Shown piece by piece: positions 7,493 to 15,399 of a stretch of 17,067 bases of DNA. Position numbers and translations under genes: made by a program. The notes under the pieces were generated by a model. That model had not been told where the DNA came from, did not search any database, and saw nothing but the letters and a program-made list of their open reading frames with translations. How positions within the stretch are numbered: the first letter of the stretch is position 1; each line of letters begins with the position of its first letter. Source of the DNA: Marvinbryantia sp. (lineage in GTDB: Bacteria > Bacillota > Clostridia > Lachnospirales > Lachnospiraceae); contig JAEDFS010000040.1 of assembly GCA_016297895.1 (NCBI GenBank), forward strand, positions 1 through 17,067. The letters run 5' to 3'.

Positions 7493-8104
7493 ATGCAGAT
7501 TAAAAGTGTGACAGACAGTGCTTTTCGCAAATACGGAAGAGTATTGAACCTGGAAGTGCCGGATCTGCTGAAGCGTCTGGCAGAGACACCCCTTCCGCAG
7601 GATGTGATCTATGTAGCATCTTCACCGGAACTGGAAGCCTGTGCAGAGTACGAGACGATCCGTGACAGTGTGTACGGCGGAATGCCGATCCAGATCGGTT
7701 ACTGCAATGGCAGCAATCATAAGCTGAATGCGGTGGAATATCATCGTGATTCTGAGATCAATATCCCTCTGGAAGGAGCCATTTTTATTCTCGGTTCCGA
7801 GCAGGATGTGGAAGATGATTTTACATATGACACAGGCAAGATGGAAGCGTTTGAGGCACCGGCAGGTACGGTTGTGGAATTCTACGGCACAACACTTCAT
7901 TATGCTCCCTGCAATGCAGTGGAAAAAGGATTTCAGGTAGTGGTTGTACTGCCGAAGGGAACCAATACAGAGCCGCCTGTTCTGTCCGGAAAATTCCCGG
8001 AGGACAAGCTGATGACCGCAAAGAACAAATGGCTCATCGCCCATGAAGAAGGCGGCGTGGAAGGCGCTTTCGTGGGATTAAAGGGTGAAAATTTAACCGT
8101 ATAA
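7493..8104 (+). CDS. DUF4867-like cupin protein of pentose operon
   Basis: This 203-residue protein of no proven function resembles, from memory, the DUF4867 family found beside fucose-isomerase-like genes in Lachnospiraceae. It has no signal peptide or membrane segment and should be cytosolic. The central part looks like a cupin barrel. A first motif has VEYHRDSEINIPLEG, with candidate ligands His84 and Glu88. A second motif has PAGTVVEFYGTTLHYAPCN with a candidate His ligand. A dimetal or sugar-binding role is plausible because D-lyxose isomerases and several sugar epimerases are cupins; this is inference. It is the first gene of the catabolic operon, right after the XylR operator, with AAAGGAG 8 bases before the ATG and 25 bases before the isomerase gene. 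First position suggests a core role in the pathway. Confidence 0.75.
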   Translation: MQIKSVTDSAFRKYGRVLNLEVPDLLKRLAETPLPQDVIYVASSPELEACAEYETIRDSVYGGMPIQIGYCNGSNHKLNAVEYHRDSEINIPLEGAIFILGSEQDVEDDFTYDTGKMEAFEAPAGTVVEFYGTTLHYAPCNAVEKGFQVVVVLPKGTNTEPPVLSGKFPEDKLMTAKNKWLIAHEEGGVEGAFVGLKGENLTV

Positions 8105-8129
8105 GAAAATAATCAGGAGGATAACTATC

Positions 8130-9617
8130 ATGAACAACATGCCCAAAGTAAAAATCGGAATCGTTGCAGTCAGCCGTGACTGTTTCCCGGAATCTCTGTC
8201 CGTTAACAGAAGAAAAGCTCTGGTAGCAGCTTACAAAGCAAAATATGATGAAGCAGACATTTACGAATGTCCGATCTGTATCGTAGAGAGCGAGATCCAT
8301 ATGGTTCAGGCTCTGGAAGATGTGAATGCAGCAGGCTGTAATGCACTGGTTGTATACCTTGGCAACTTTGGTCCGGAGATTTCCGAATCTCTGCTGGCAA
8401 AACACTTCAACGGACCGAAGATGATCATCGCTGCAGAAGAAGAGTCACAGAACGACCTGGTAGGCGGACGCGGAGATGCTTACTGCGGTATGCTCAATGC
8501 AAGCTACAACCTGAAGCTGAGAAATGTAGAAGGTTACTATATTCCGGAATATCCGGTAGGTGACGCAGAGGACTGCGCAGATATGATCCATGAGTTCCTT
8601 CCGATCGCACGTGCATACGTGGCAGTAAAAGATCTGAAGATCATCAGCTTTGGTCCCCGTCCTCTGAACTTCCTTGCATGTAATGCACCGATCAAACAGC
8701 TTTACAATCTGGGAATCGAGATCGAAGAGAACTCCGAGCTTGACCTGTTTGAAGCATTTAAGAAACATGACAATGACCCGCGTATCCCGGATGTTATTAA
8801 AGATATGGAAGAAGAGCTGGGCGAAGGCAATATGAAACCGGAAGTTCTTCCGAAGCTGGCTCAGTATGAGCTGACTCTCCTTGACTGGATCGAGGCTCAC
8901 AAAGGATACCGCAAATATGTGGCAATCGCAGGAAAATGCTGGCCGGCATTCCAGACACAGTTCGGATTCGTTCCCTGCTATGTCAACAGCCGTCTGACAG
9001 GCCGCGGAATCCCCGTATCCTGTGAAGTAGATATCTACGGCGCACTGTCCGAGTTCATCGGTACTGCAGTAAGTGATGATATCGTTACTCTGCTGGATAT
9101 CAACAACTCCGTTCCGAAGGATATGTACAAAGAATCCATCGAAGGAAAATACAACTATACACATAAAGATACTTTCATGGGATTCCATTGCGGAAATACC
9201 AACTCCAAGAAGCTGTCTTCCTGCAGCATGAAGTATCAGATGATCATGGCAAGAAATCTTCCGGAAGAAGTTACTCAGGGTACTCTGGAAGGTGACATCC
9301 AGCCGGGCGAGATCACATTCTACCGTCTGCAGAGCACAGCTGACAACAAGCTTCGTGCTTACATCGCAGAGGGCGAAGTCCTTCCGGTAGCAACACGTTC
9401 CTTCGGAGGAATCGGTGTATTCGCTATTCCGGAAATGGGAAGATTCTACCGTCACGTACTGATCGAGGGCGGATATCCCCATCACGGTGCAGTAGCATTC
9501 GGACATCACGGAAAAGCTCTTTACGAAGTATTCAAGCTTCTGGGCGTAGACGTAAATGAGATCGGATACAATCAGCCGGCAGGCGTTCGTTACCCGACAG
9601 AAAATCCGTTTGCATAA
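8130..9617 (+). CDS. L-fucose/L-arabinose isomerase family sugar isomerase
   Basis: This 495-residue cytosolic enzyme belongs to the fucose/arabinose isomerase superfamily, which interconverts aldoses and ketoses with Mn2+. Predicted metal ligands are Glu299 (SCEVDIYG), Asp323 (LLDINN) and His451 (GGYPHHGAVAFGHHG). The 24-residue spacing of Glu to Asp equals that of E337 and D361 in E. coli FucI. His353 (GFHCGN) is another likely active-site residue. It is shorter than FucI (about 590) and near AraA in length. AGGAGG lies 9 bases before the ATG. The kinase downstream looks like xylulokinase, so the product is probably D-xylulose and the substrate D-xylose or D-lyxose, which would make this a substitute for XylA. 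I cannot fix the substrate from sequence, so I give no gene symbol. The gene is followed by a hairpin before the kinase. Confidence 0.85.
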   Translation: MNNMPKVKIGIVAVSRDCFPESLSVNRRKALVAAYKAKYDEADIYECPICIVESEIHMVQALEDVNAAGCNALVVYLGNFGPEISESLLAKHFNGPKMIIAAEEESQNDLVGGRGDAYCGMLNASYNLKLRNVEGYYIPEYPVGDAEDCADMIHEFLPIARAYVAVKDLKIISFGPRPLNFLACNAPIKQLYNLGIEIEENSELDLFEAFKKHDNDPRIPDVIKDMEEELGEGNMKPEVLPKLAQYELTLLDWIEAHKGYRKYVAIAGKCWPAFQTQFGFVPCYVNSRLTGRGIPVSCEVDIYGALSEFIGTAVSDDIVTLLDINNSVPKDMYKESIEGKYNYTHKDTFMGFHCGNTNSKKLSSCSMKYQMIMARNLPEEVTQGTLEGDIQPGEITFYRLQSTADNKLRAYIAEGEVLPVATRSFGGIGVFAIPEMGRFYRHVLIEGGYPHHGAVAFGHHGKALYEVFKLLGVDVNEIGYNQPAGVRYPTENPFA

Positions 9618-9642
9618 GAAAGATAACGATTCATAAGAAAAA

Positions 9643-9679
9643 GGGCGGATACAGGGCGCATCCTGCGTCCGCCTGTTTT
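9643..9679 (+). terminator. Intercistronic hairpin with T-run (partial terminator)
   Basis: GGCGGA (9644-9649) pairs with TCCGCC (9668-9673), and inside it CAGG (9652-9655) pairs with CCTG (9662-9665). TGTTTTA follows. The kinase ribosome binding site begins 4 bases after the T-run, so it probably only attenuates transcription and makes less kinase than isomerase. Confidence 0.65.
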
Positions 9680-9695
9680 AATGGAGGAAGGAATT

Positions 9696-11168
9696 ATGTT
9701 ATATATCGGCGTTGACCTTGGTACCTCGGCAGTGAAGCTGCTTCTGATGGACGGGGAAGGCAGGATCCACAATATCGTATCAAAAGAATACCCGCTGTAT
9801 TTCCCGCATCCCGGCTGGTCTGAGCAGAAGCCGGAAGACTGGTGGAACGGCGTAATGGAAGGGTTAAAAGAGCTGACTGCAGACTGCGACAAGAGTCAGA
9901 TCGCAGGCATCAGTTTTGGCGGACAGATGCATGGAATGGTTGCACTGGATGAGAATGATGAAGTCATCCGTCCGGCCATTCTGTGGAACGATGGACGTAC
10001 ACAGAAACAGACCGATTATCTGAATCAGGTGATCGGAAAAGACAAGCTGTCCGAGTATACCGCAAACATTGCATTTGCAGGCTTTACCGCACCGAAGATC
10101 CTCTGGATGAAGGAAGAGGAGCCGGAAAACTTTGCAAGAACAAAAATGATCATGCTGCCGAAGGATTACATCGCATTTAAACTGTCCGGTGTATACTGCA
10201 CCGACGTGTCCGATGCGTCCGGAATGCTGATTTTTGATGTAAAGAATAAATGCTGGTCCAAAGAAATGCTGGAGATCTGCGGCATCACAGAAGAACAGGT
10301 TCCGAAGATCTTCGAAAGCTACGAAGCAGTGGGAACCATCCTTCCGGAAGTGGCGAAAGAACTGGGCTTCCCGGAGACTGTCAAGATCGTAGCAGGTGCA
10401 GGAGACAATGCGGCTGCAGCAGTGGGAACCGGAACCGTAGGTGATGGCATGTGCAACATCTCCCTTGGAACCAGCGGGACCATTTTCGTATCCAGCAAAA
10501 ACTTCGGAGTGGATAAGAATAATGCCCTTCATGCATTTGCTCATGCAGATGGACACTATCACCTGATGGGATGCATGCTTTCCGCAGCTTCCTGCAACAA
10601 ATGGTGGATGGATGAGATCATCGGAACAAAAGAATATGCAGCAGAGCAGGCAAAGATCGAAAAACTGGGTGAAAACCACGTATTCTTCCTGCCCTATCTG
10701 ATGGGTGAAAGATCTCCTCACAATAACCCCAATGCAAGAGGAACCTTTATCGGCATGACCATGGATACCACAAGAGCAGACATGACCCAGGCGGTTCTGG
10801 AAGGCGTGGCATTTGCTATCCGTGATTCCTTCGAGATCGCAAAATCTCTTGGTATTAACATTGAGCGCACCAAGATCTGCGGCGGCGGAGCAAAGAGTCC
10901 GCTGTGGAAAAAGATCATCGCCAATGTTCTCGGCATTAAGGTAGATGTGATCGAAAGCGAAGAAGGACCGGGTTACGGCGGAGCCATGCTGGCAGCAGTA
11001 GCATGCGGAGAATTTGCATCCGTGGAAGAAGCAGCTGCGAAGCTGGTGAAAGTGGTAGATACCGTGGAACCGGATCCGGAGCTGGTAGAGAAGTACAATG
11101 ACCGGTATGCGAAATTTGCAAAGATCTATCCGACGGTTAAGGGGCTGTTTGATGAAGTGACAATCTAG
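9696..11168 (+). CDS. xylB: Xylulokinase
   Basis: This 490-residue FGGY-family kinase phosphorylates D-xylulose to xylulose 5-phosphate for the pentose phosphate or phosphoketolase route. The N-terminal domain starts MLYIGVDLGTSAVK with phosphate-binding Asp6. Residues 75-80 GGQMHG and 95-101 ILWNDGR are characteristic of xylulokinase and not of ribulokinase or glycerol kinase. Catalytic-base candidate Asp237 lies in AGAGDNAAAAVG and matches D233 of E. coli XylB. The C-terminal domain has GGGAKSPLW. Length is normal for the family. I chose the ATG at 9696 because GGAGG (9683-9687) lies 8 bases before it; the earlier in-frame ATG at 9681 overlaps that site. It is the last gene of the catabolic operon and is followed by a GC-rich hairpin. 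Confidence 0.93.
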   Translation: MLYIGVDLGTSAVKLLLMDGEGRIHNIVSKEYPLYFPHPGWSEQKPEDWWNGVMEGLKELTADCDKSQIAGISFGGQMHGMVALDENDEVIRPAILWNDGRTQKQTDYLNQVIGKDKLSEYTANIAFAGFTAPKILWMKEEEPENFARTKMIMLPKDYIAFKLSGVYCTDVSDASGMLIFDVKNKCWSKEMLEICGITEEQVPKIFESYEAVGTILPEVAKELGFPETVKIVAGAGDNAAAAVGTGTVGDGMCNISLGTSGTIFVSSKNFGVDKNNALHAFAHADGHYHLMGCMLSAASCNKWWMDEIIGTKEYAAEQAKIEKLGENHVFFLPYLMGERSPHNNPNARGTFIGMTMDTTRADMTQAVLEGVAFAIRDSFEIAKSLGINIERTKICGGGAKSPLWKKIIANVLGIKVDVIESEEGPGYGGAMLAAVACGEFASVEEAAAKLVKVVDTVEPDPELVEKYNDRYAKFAKIYPTVKGLFDEVTI

Positions 11169-11195
11169 TCTAAAAAACGGAAATAAGGAAATGAT

Positions 11196-11221
11196 GCGGC
11201 GGCCTGCTTGCGGGCCGCTGC
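11196..11221 (+). terminator. Hairpin terminator after xylulokinase gene
   Basis: An 11-base stem with two G-T pairs runs from 11196-11206 to 11211-11221 around the loop CTTG. The tail TTGGTGTTC has few T residues, so termination is probably incomplete and some read-through into the transporter operon is possible. Confidence 0.6.
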
Positions 11222-11231
11222 TTGGTGTTCA

Positions 11232-11263
11232 AATAGCACAATTCTATAGCAAAATAATGCTAT
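11232..11263. repeat. ATAGCA direct and inverted repeats before transporter operon
   Basis: ATAGCA occurs at 11233-11238 and again at 11246-11251, 13 bases apart. Its reverse complement TGCTAT follows at 11258-11263, making an inverted pair with a 6-base gap. The cluster is about 70 bases upstream of the predicted -10 of the transporter operon. That is a reasonable place for an activator site, for example of the YesN-type regulator, but this is inferred only. Confidence 0.4.
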
Positions 11264-11332
11264 TGCATGGTGAAAGTGCTGAGCAATTCTTAAAAATTTG
11301 AAGATATTGACAAGTTTATCCAGTTCCGTCTG

Positions 11333-11341
11333 TGTTATATT
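11333..11341 (+). promoter_or_regulatory. Extended -10 of transporter operon promoter
   Basis: TGT followed by TATATT (11336-11341) forms an extended -10 element, 44 bases before the start codon of the ChvE-type gene. A TTGACA at 11307-11312 is 23 bases upstream, too far for a normal -35. This fits a promoter that needs an activator. Confidence 0.5.
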
Positions 11342-11385
11342 GATATCACCGAGAACGGAAAAATATTTTTATGGAGGAAACAAAA

Positions 11386-12441
11386 ATGAAAAAAAGATTA
11401 GTTGTTTTAACAGCAGCTCTTGCAGTAGCAGCTCTTGGTACCGTTGCTAATGCAGAAGAATCCAAAGGCCTGATCGGCGTTGCAATGCCTACACAGGATC
11501 TTCAGAGATGGAACCAGGACGGCGAGAACATGAAGGCTCAGCTGGAAGAAAAAGGATATACCGTAGACCTTCAGTTCGCAGGCAACGACGTTGCTACTCA
11601 GGTTTCTCAGATCGAGAACATGATCGCTAACGGCGACCAGCTGCTGGTTATCGCATCTATCGAAGGTGACTCCCTTGGAACAGTTCTTGCCCAGGCTAAG
11701 GAAGCAAACATTCCGGTTATCTCTTATGACCGTCTGATCATGAACACAGATGCTGTTTCTTACTACGCAACATTTGATAACTATCTGGTAGGTAAGACTC
11801 AGGGCCAGTACATCGTAGACGCTCTGGATCTGGAAAACCAGGATGGACCGTTCAATCTGGAAATGGTAACCGGTGACCCGGGTGACAACAACGTAAACTT
11901 CTTCTTCGGCGGTGCTATGGACGTTCTTCAGCCGTACATCGATGCAGGCAAACTGGTTGTTCCTTCCGGACAGATGACAAAAGACGAAGTTGCTACCGCT
12001 AACTGGGCTACAGACGCTGCACAGGCAAGATTTGAGAACATCCTTTCTTCCAACTATGCAGACGGAACAAACCTTGACGCTGTTCTGGCATCCAACGACT
12101 CTACAGCACTTGGTGTTGTAAACGCTCTGGCAGCTAACTACACAGGCGAATACCCGATCATCACCGGTCAGGACTGCGATATCGCTAACGTTCCTCACAT
12201 CGTAGACGGAACACAGGCTATGTCCGTATTCAAAGATACACGTACACTGGCATCCAAGGTTGTTGAAATGGTTGACGCTATCATGACAGGCGCAGAAGCT
12301 CCGGTTAACGATACAGAAACATATGACAACGGAACAGGTGTCATCCCGTCTTACCTTTGCGAGCCGGTAGCTGTTACAATCGACAACTACAAAGAAATCC
12401 TGATCGATTCCGGTTACTACACAGAGGATCAGATCCAGTAA
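11386..12441 (+). CDS. chvE: ChvE-type monosaccharide-binding protein of ABC transporter
   Basis: This 351-residue sugar-binding protein captures a monosaccharide outside the cell for the MmsA-MmsB importer that follows. After the signal peptide, the mature part has the ChvE blocks GVAMPTQDLQRWNQDG, VISYDRLI, TFDNYLVG, GDPGDNNV, ASNDSTALG and GQDCDIANV. This family binds several sugars, among them xylose, arabinose, glucose and galactose. The signal peptide (MKKRLVVLTAALAVAALGTV, then ANA) has no lipobox Cys and ends in an AXA signal-peptidase-I site after Ala23, which is odd for a Gram-positive binding protein. I chose the ATG at 11386 because GGAGG lies 8 bases before it. Codon use is strongly biased, which suggests very high expression. 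A 10-base-pair hairpin separates it from the ATPase gene. Confidence 0.92.
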   Translation: MKKRLVVLTAALAVAALGTVANAEESKGLIGVAMPTQDLQRWNQDGENMKAQLEEKGYTVDLQFAGNDVATQVSQIENMIANGDQLLVIASIEGDSLGTVLAQAKEANIPVISYDRLIMNTDAVSYYATFDNYLVGKTQGQYIVDALDLENQDGPFNLEMVTGDPGDNNVNFFFGGAMDVLQPYIDAGKLVVPSGQMTKDEVATANWATDAAQARFENILSSNYADGTNLDAVLASNDSTALGVVNALAANYTGEYPIITGQDCDIANVPHIVDGTQAMSVFKDTRTLASKVVEMVDAIMTGAEAPVNDTETYDNGTGVIPSYLCEPVAVTIDNYKEILIDSGYYTEDQIQ

Positions 12442-12478
12442 GATCGGATATTATCTGAGTAATCATACGAAACCTTAT

Positions 12479-12504
12479 ACAGGCGGGCCTAATCGCCCGC
12501 CTGT
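12479..12504 (+). terminator. Stable hairpin between binding-protein and ATPase genes
   Basis: ACAGGCGGGC (12479-12488) and GCCCGCCTGT (12495-12504) form a perfect 10-base-pair stem with loop CTAATC. No T-run follows directly, although TTTTATTTTTT comes 13 bases later. It probably protects the 3' end of the binding-protein transcript and lowers expression of the ATPase and permease. Confidence 0.7.
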
Positions 12505-12546
12505 TGTATGTAGGACTTTTATTTTTTGAGTTTGGAGGGAGCAATT

Positions 12547-14085
12547 TTGGCAAAGATACTGTTGGAAATGAAAAATATCACCAAAACATTCCCCGGTGTG
12601 AAAGCACTTGACAATGTAAATCTTCAGGTGGAAGAAGGCGAGATTCATGCTCTGGTAGGAGAGAACGGAGCCGGTAAATCTACTCTGATGAATGTACTTT
12701 CCGGTGTATATCCCTACGGCAGTTATGAAGGTGATATTATCTATGACGGCGAAGTATGCAAGTTCCATCATATTAAGGAAAGCGAAGCAAAAGGGATTGT
12801 TATTATCCATCAGGAACTGGCTCTGATTCCCTATATGTCCATCGGGGAGAATATGTTCCTGGGAAATGAACGTGGAAAGAAGGCTGCCATCAACTGGGAT
12901 GAGACCTATGGTATGGCAGATCAATATACGAAACAGGTAGGACTGTCCGAGTCCTCCCGTACACTGATCAAGGATATCGGTGTAGGTAAGCAGCAGCTGG
13001 TAGAGATCGCAAAGGCTCTGGCAAAAAATGCCAAGCTTCTGATCCTGGATGAGCCCACCTCATCTCTGAATGAATCAGATTCCAAGGCGCTTCTGGATCT
13101 GCTTTTGAAATTTAAAAAAGAAGGAATGACCTGTATCATTATCACCCACAAGCTGAATGAAGTTTCTTATGTTGCAGATAAGATTACCGTTATTCGTGAT
13201 GGATCAACGATCGAGACTCTGGTGAAGGGTGTGGATGAATTTACGGAAGATCGTATTATCAAAGGCATGGTTGGCCGTGAGATCGCAGACCGTTTCCCGA
13301 AACGTCATGATGTGAAGATCGGTGATGTGAATATGGAAGTGTCAGACTGGACGGTTTATCATCCGATCTACAGTGAACGTAAGGTAGTAGATAATGTATC
13401 ACTGAAGGTTCGCAAGGGAGAAGTCGTTGGTATCTCCGGACTGATGGGTGCCGGACGTACCGAGCTTGCCAAGAGCATTTTCGGTAAGAGTTACGGAACC
13501 AATATCAGCGGTACTTTAAAACTGAACGGAAAGGAAGTTCATTTAAAGAGCGCAAAGGATGCCATCGAGCACAAGCTGGCCTATGTAACAGAGGACCGGA
13601 AAGGCGACGGCCTGATCCTCAGCAATGCCATCAAGATCAATACCACGCTGGCAAACCTGGAAGGAGTCAGTGACGGAATCGTCATTGATAAGGACAAGGA
13701 ATATGCAGTGGCAGTGGAATACAAAGAAAAGCTGAAGACGAAATGTCCGACTGTAGAACAGAATGTGGGCAACTTAAGCGGTGGAAACCAGCAGAAAGTG
13801 CTTCTGGCAAAATGGATGTTTGCAGATCCGGATATCCTGATCCTGGACGAGCCTACCAGAGGTATTGATGTCGGTGCCAAGTATGAGATCTACTGTATCA
13901 TTAACGATCTGGTTGCAGCAGGAAAATCTGTGATCATGATCTCTTCGGAGCTTCCTGAGGTACTGGGTATGTCTGATCGTATCTATGTCATGAACGAAGG
14001 TAAGATCGCAGGAGAACTGACCCGGGAAGAAGCGACTCAGGAAAAGATTATGGCATGTATTCTCAATTCAAGTAAAGGAGAGTAA
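12547..14085 (+). CDS. mmsA: Multiple-monosaccharide ABC transporter ATPase (MmsA/GguA)
   Basis: This 512-residue protein has two ABC domains, as in the RbsA/XylG/GguA sugar importers, and powers uptake through the permease encoded 3 bases downstream. Domain 1 has Walker A GENGAGKST (38-46), Walker B LLILDEP (164-170) and His201 of the switch loop. Its signature is the reduced VGKQQLVEIAKAL form usual for this family. Domain 2 has the family's degenerate Walker A GLMGAGRTEL (298-307), signature LSGGNQQKV (410-418) and LILDEPTRGIDVGAK. I chose the TTG at 12547, since GGAGGG (12534-12539) lies 7 bases before it. A further upstream TTG at 12526 precedes this site, and the ATG at 12568 would be too far from it. 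Confidence 0.93.
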   Translation: MAKILLEMKNITKTFPGVKALDNVNLQVEEGEIHALVGENGAGKSTLMNVLSGVYPYGSYEGDIIYDGEVCKFHHIKESEAKGIVIIHQELALIPYMSIGENMFLGNERGKKAAINWDETYGMADQYTKQVGLSESSRTLIKDIGVGKQQLVEIAKALAKNAKLLILDEPTSSLNESDSKALLDLLLKFKKEGMTCIIITHKLNEVSYVADKITVIRDGSTIETLVKGVDEFTEDRIIKGMVGREIADRFPKRHDVKIGDVNMEVSDWTVYHPIYSERKVVDNVSLKVRKGEVVGISGLMGAGRTELAKSIFGKSYGTNISGTLKLNGKEVHLKSAKDAIEHKLAYVTEDRKGDGLILSNAIKINTTLANLEGVSDGIVIDKDKEYAVAVEYKEKLKTKCPTVEQNVGNLSGGNQQKVLLAKWMFADPDILILDEPTRGIDVGAKYEIYCIINDLVAAGKSVIMISSELPEVLGMSDRIYVMNEGKIAGELTREEATQEKIMACILNSSKGE

Positions 14086-14088
14086 GCA

Positions 14089-15264
14089 ATGGATAGCGCA
14101 AAAGTAAAAGTATTTATACAAAAATATACCATGATTATTGTTTTGGTTCTGGTAACCCTGTTCTTTACCTGGGGAACCCAGGGCAAGATCATGCTTCCCC
14201 AGAATATTACGAACCTGATTTCTCAGAATGCATATGTATTCGTTCTGGCAACCGGTATGCTGCTGTGTATCTTAACCGGTGGTAACATTGACCTTTCTGT
14301 AGGTTCTGTTGTATGTTTTGTTGGAGCTGTTGGCGGCGTGATGATGGAGAATCTGGGTCTTCCGGATATCGTAGCAGTCATTCTGATGCTGCTTCTTGGT
14401 GCAGCGATCGGTGCATGGCAGGCATTCTGGATCGCATTCCTTCGAATCCCTCCATTCATTACCACACTGTCCGGTATGTTGGTATTCCGTGGATTATCCA
14501 ACGTGGTTCTGGGAGGAAAAACCCTTCCGATCAAATCTGAAATGTTCGTAAGACTGTTCGGCGGCGGTGCAAACTGCTATGTACCGGATTTCCTGGGCGG
14601 CGGAGAAGGCCTGAACCGTGTGGCTCTGGCAGTTGGTATCATTGCCTGCGTGATCTACCTGGCAGTGACGGTTCGCGGTCATATGAACCGTGTGAAAAAA
14701 GGTTATGAGACAGGCAACGTAGTTGCTATGTATGCAAAAGTAGTCGTGATCTGTGCAGTGATCATGTTTGTAACTGTGAAACTGGCTCAGCATAAAGGTA
14801 TCCCCACCTCTCTGGTATGGGTACTGCTCGTAGTCCTGGTATATGGCTATATCACCAGCAAGACCACCATCGGCCGTTACTTCTATGCAGTGGGCGGTAA
14901 CGAAAAGGCAACCAAGCTGTCCGGTATCAATACCGACATGGTTTACTTTATCGCTTACACCAACATGGGCTTCCTGGCTGCACTGGCAGGTATGCTGACT
15001 ATCGCACGTATGACATCTGCTCAGCCTACATACGGACAGAACTATGAGATGGATGCCATCGGCTCCTGTTTCATCGGAGGTGCTTCCGCATACGGCGGAA
15101 TCGGTACTGTTCCGGGTGTTATCGTGGGTGCGGTTCTGATGGGTATCATCAACCAGGGTATGTCCATCATGGGTACAGACCAGAACATGCAGAAGGTGGT
15201 AAAAGGTCTGGTACTTCTGGCAGCTGTTATCTTTGACGTAGTATCCAAGAAGAAAAATTCATAA
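14089..15264 (+). CDS. mmsB: Multiple-monosaccharide ABC transporter permease (MmsB/GguB)
   Basis: This 391-residue polytopic membrane protein forms the channel of the sugar importer. Family motifs are GGNIDLSVGS (64-73), IPPFITTLSGMLVFRGL (120-136) and, near the C-terminus, GGASAYGGIGTVPGVIVGAVLMG. About ten hydrophobic segments are visible. As in other GguB/XylH-type permeases there is a long insert (about residues 145-235) with a glycine-rich loop and a basic linker (RGHMNRVKKGYE). The start follows the ATPase stop by 3 bases, with AAAGGAG inside the end of the ATPase gene, so translation is coupled. It is the last gene of the operon, closed by a strong terminator. Confidence 0.93.
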   Translation: MDSAKVKVFIQKYTMIIVLVLVTLFFTWGTQGKIMLPQNITNLISQNAYVFVLATGMLLCILTGGNIDLSVGSVVCFVGAVGGVMMENLGLPDIVAVILMLLLGAAIGAWQAFWIAFLRIPPFITTLSGMLVFRGLSNVVLGGKTLPIKSEMFVRLFGGGANCYVPDFLGGGEGLNRVALAVGIIACVIYLAVTVRGHMNRVKKGYETGNVVAMYAKVVVICAVIMFVTVKLAQHKGIPTSLVWVLLVVLVYGYITSKTTIGRYFYAVGGNEKATKLSGINTDMVYFIAYTNMGFLAALAGMLTIARMTSAQPTYGQNYEMDAIGSCFIGGASAYGGIGTVPGVIVGAVLMGIINQGMSIMGTDQNMQKVVKGLVLLAAVIFDVVSKKKNS

Positions 15265-15283
15265 TGATCTGAAAGAAGACATT

Positions 15284-15314
15284 CGGGCTCCGCTTAGGCG
15301 GGGCCTGATTTTTT
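15284..15314 (+). terminator. Rho-independent terminator of transporter operon
   Basis: A 10-base-pair stem (15284-15293 with 15298-15307, two G-T pairs, loop TTAG) is followed by A and six T residues (15309-15314). It lies 20 bases after the permease stop codon. Confidence 0.9.
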
Positions 15315-15358
15315 GTCGTAACTTGCGATTTCTTTTTCTGCCGAAACAGGGACAGGCA

Positions 15359-15367
15359 TGGTATACT
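15359..15367 (+). promoter_or_regulatory. Extended -10 promoter of MerR-like gene
   Basis: TGG followed by TATACT (15362-15367) makes an extended -10. The position 17 bases upstream holds only a weak -35 (TGCCGA). It lies 33 bases before the chosen GTG start and after the transporter terminator. Confidence 0.55.
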
Positions 15368-15399
15368 CTTTTTAGAAACTGAATATGGAGGGAAGTATT

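Noticed and set aside
8445..9509. Minus-strand open frame of 354 codons
   Set aside because: Antisense to the isomerase gene, rich in Cys, His and Phe as expected of a shadow frame, and without a start signal.
8130..9617. Naming the isomerase araA or fucI
   Set aside because: The neighbouring kinase is of the xylulokinase type and the regulators are xylose-type; length and context fit neither classical L-arabinose nor L-fucose operons.
9864..10721. Minus-strand open frame of 285 codons
   Set aside because: Antisense to xylulokinase, with no plausible start site or family match.
11271..11285. Possible cre site TGAAAGTGCTGAGCA before the transporter operon
   Set aside because: Only the left half fits; the central C and the right half CA are mismatched, so support is too weak.
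11307..11312. TTGACA as -35 of the transporter promoter
   Set aside because: The nearest good -10 (TATATT at 11336) is 23 bases away, well beyond the 16-19 base range.
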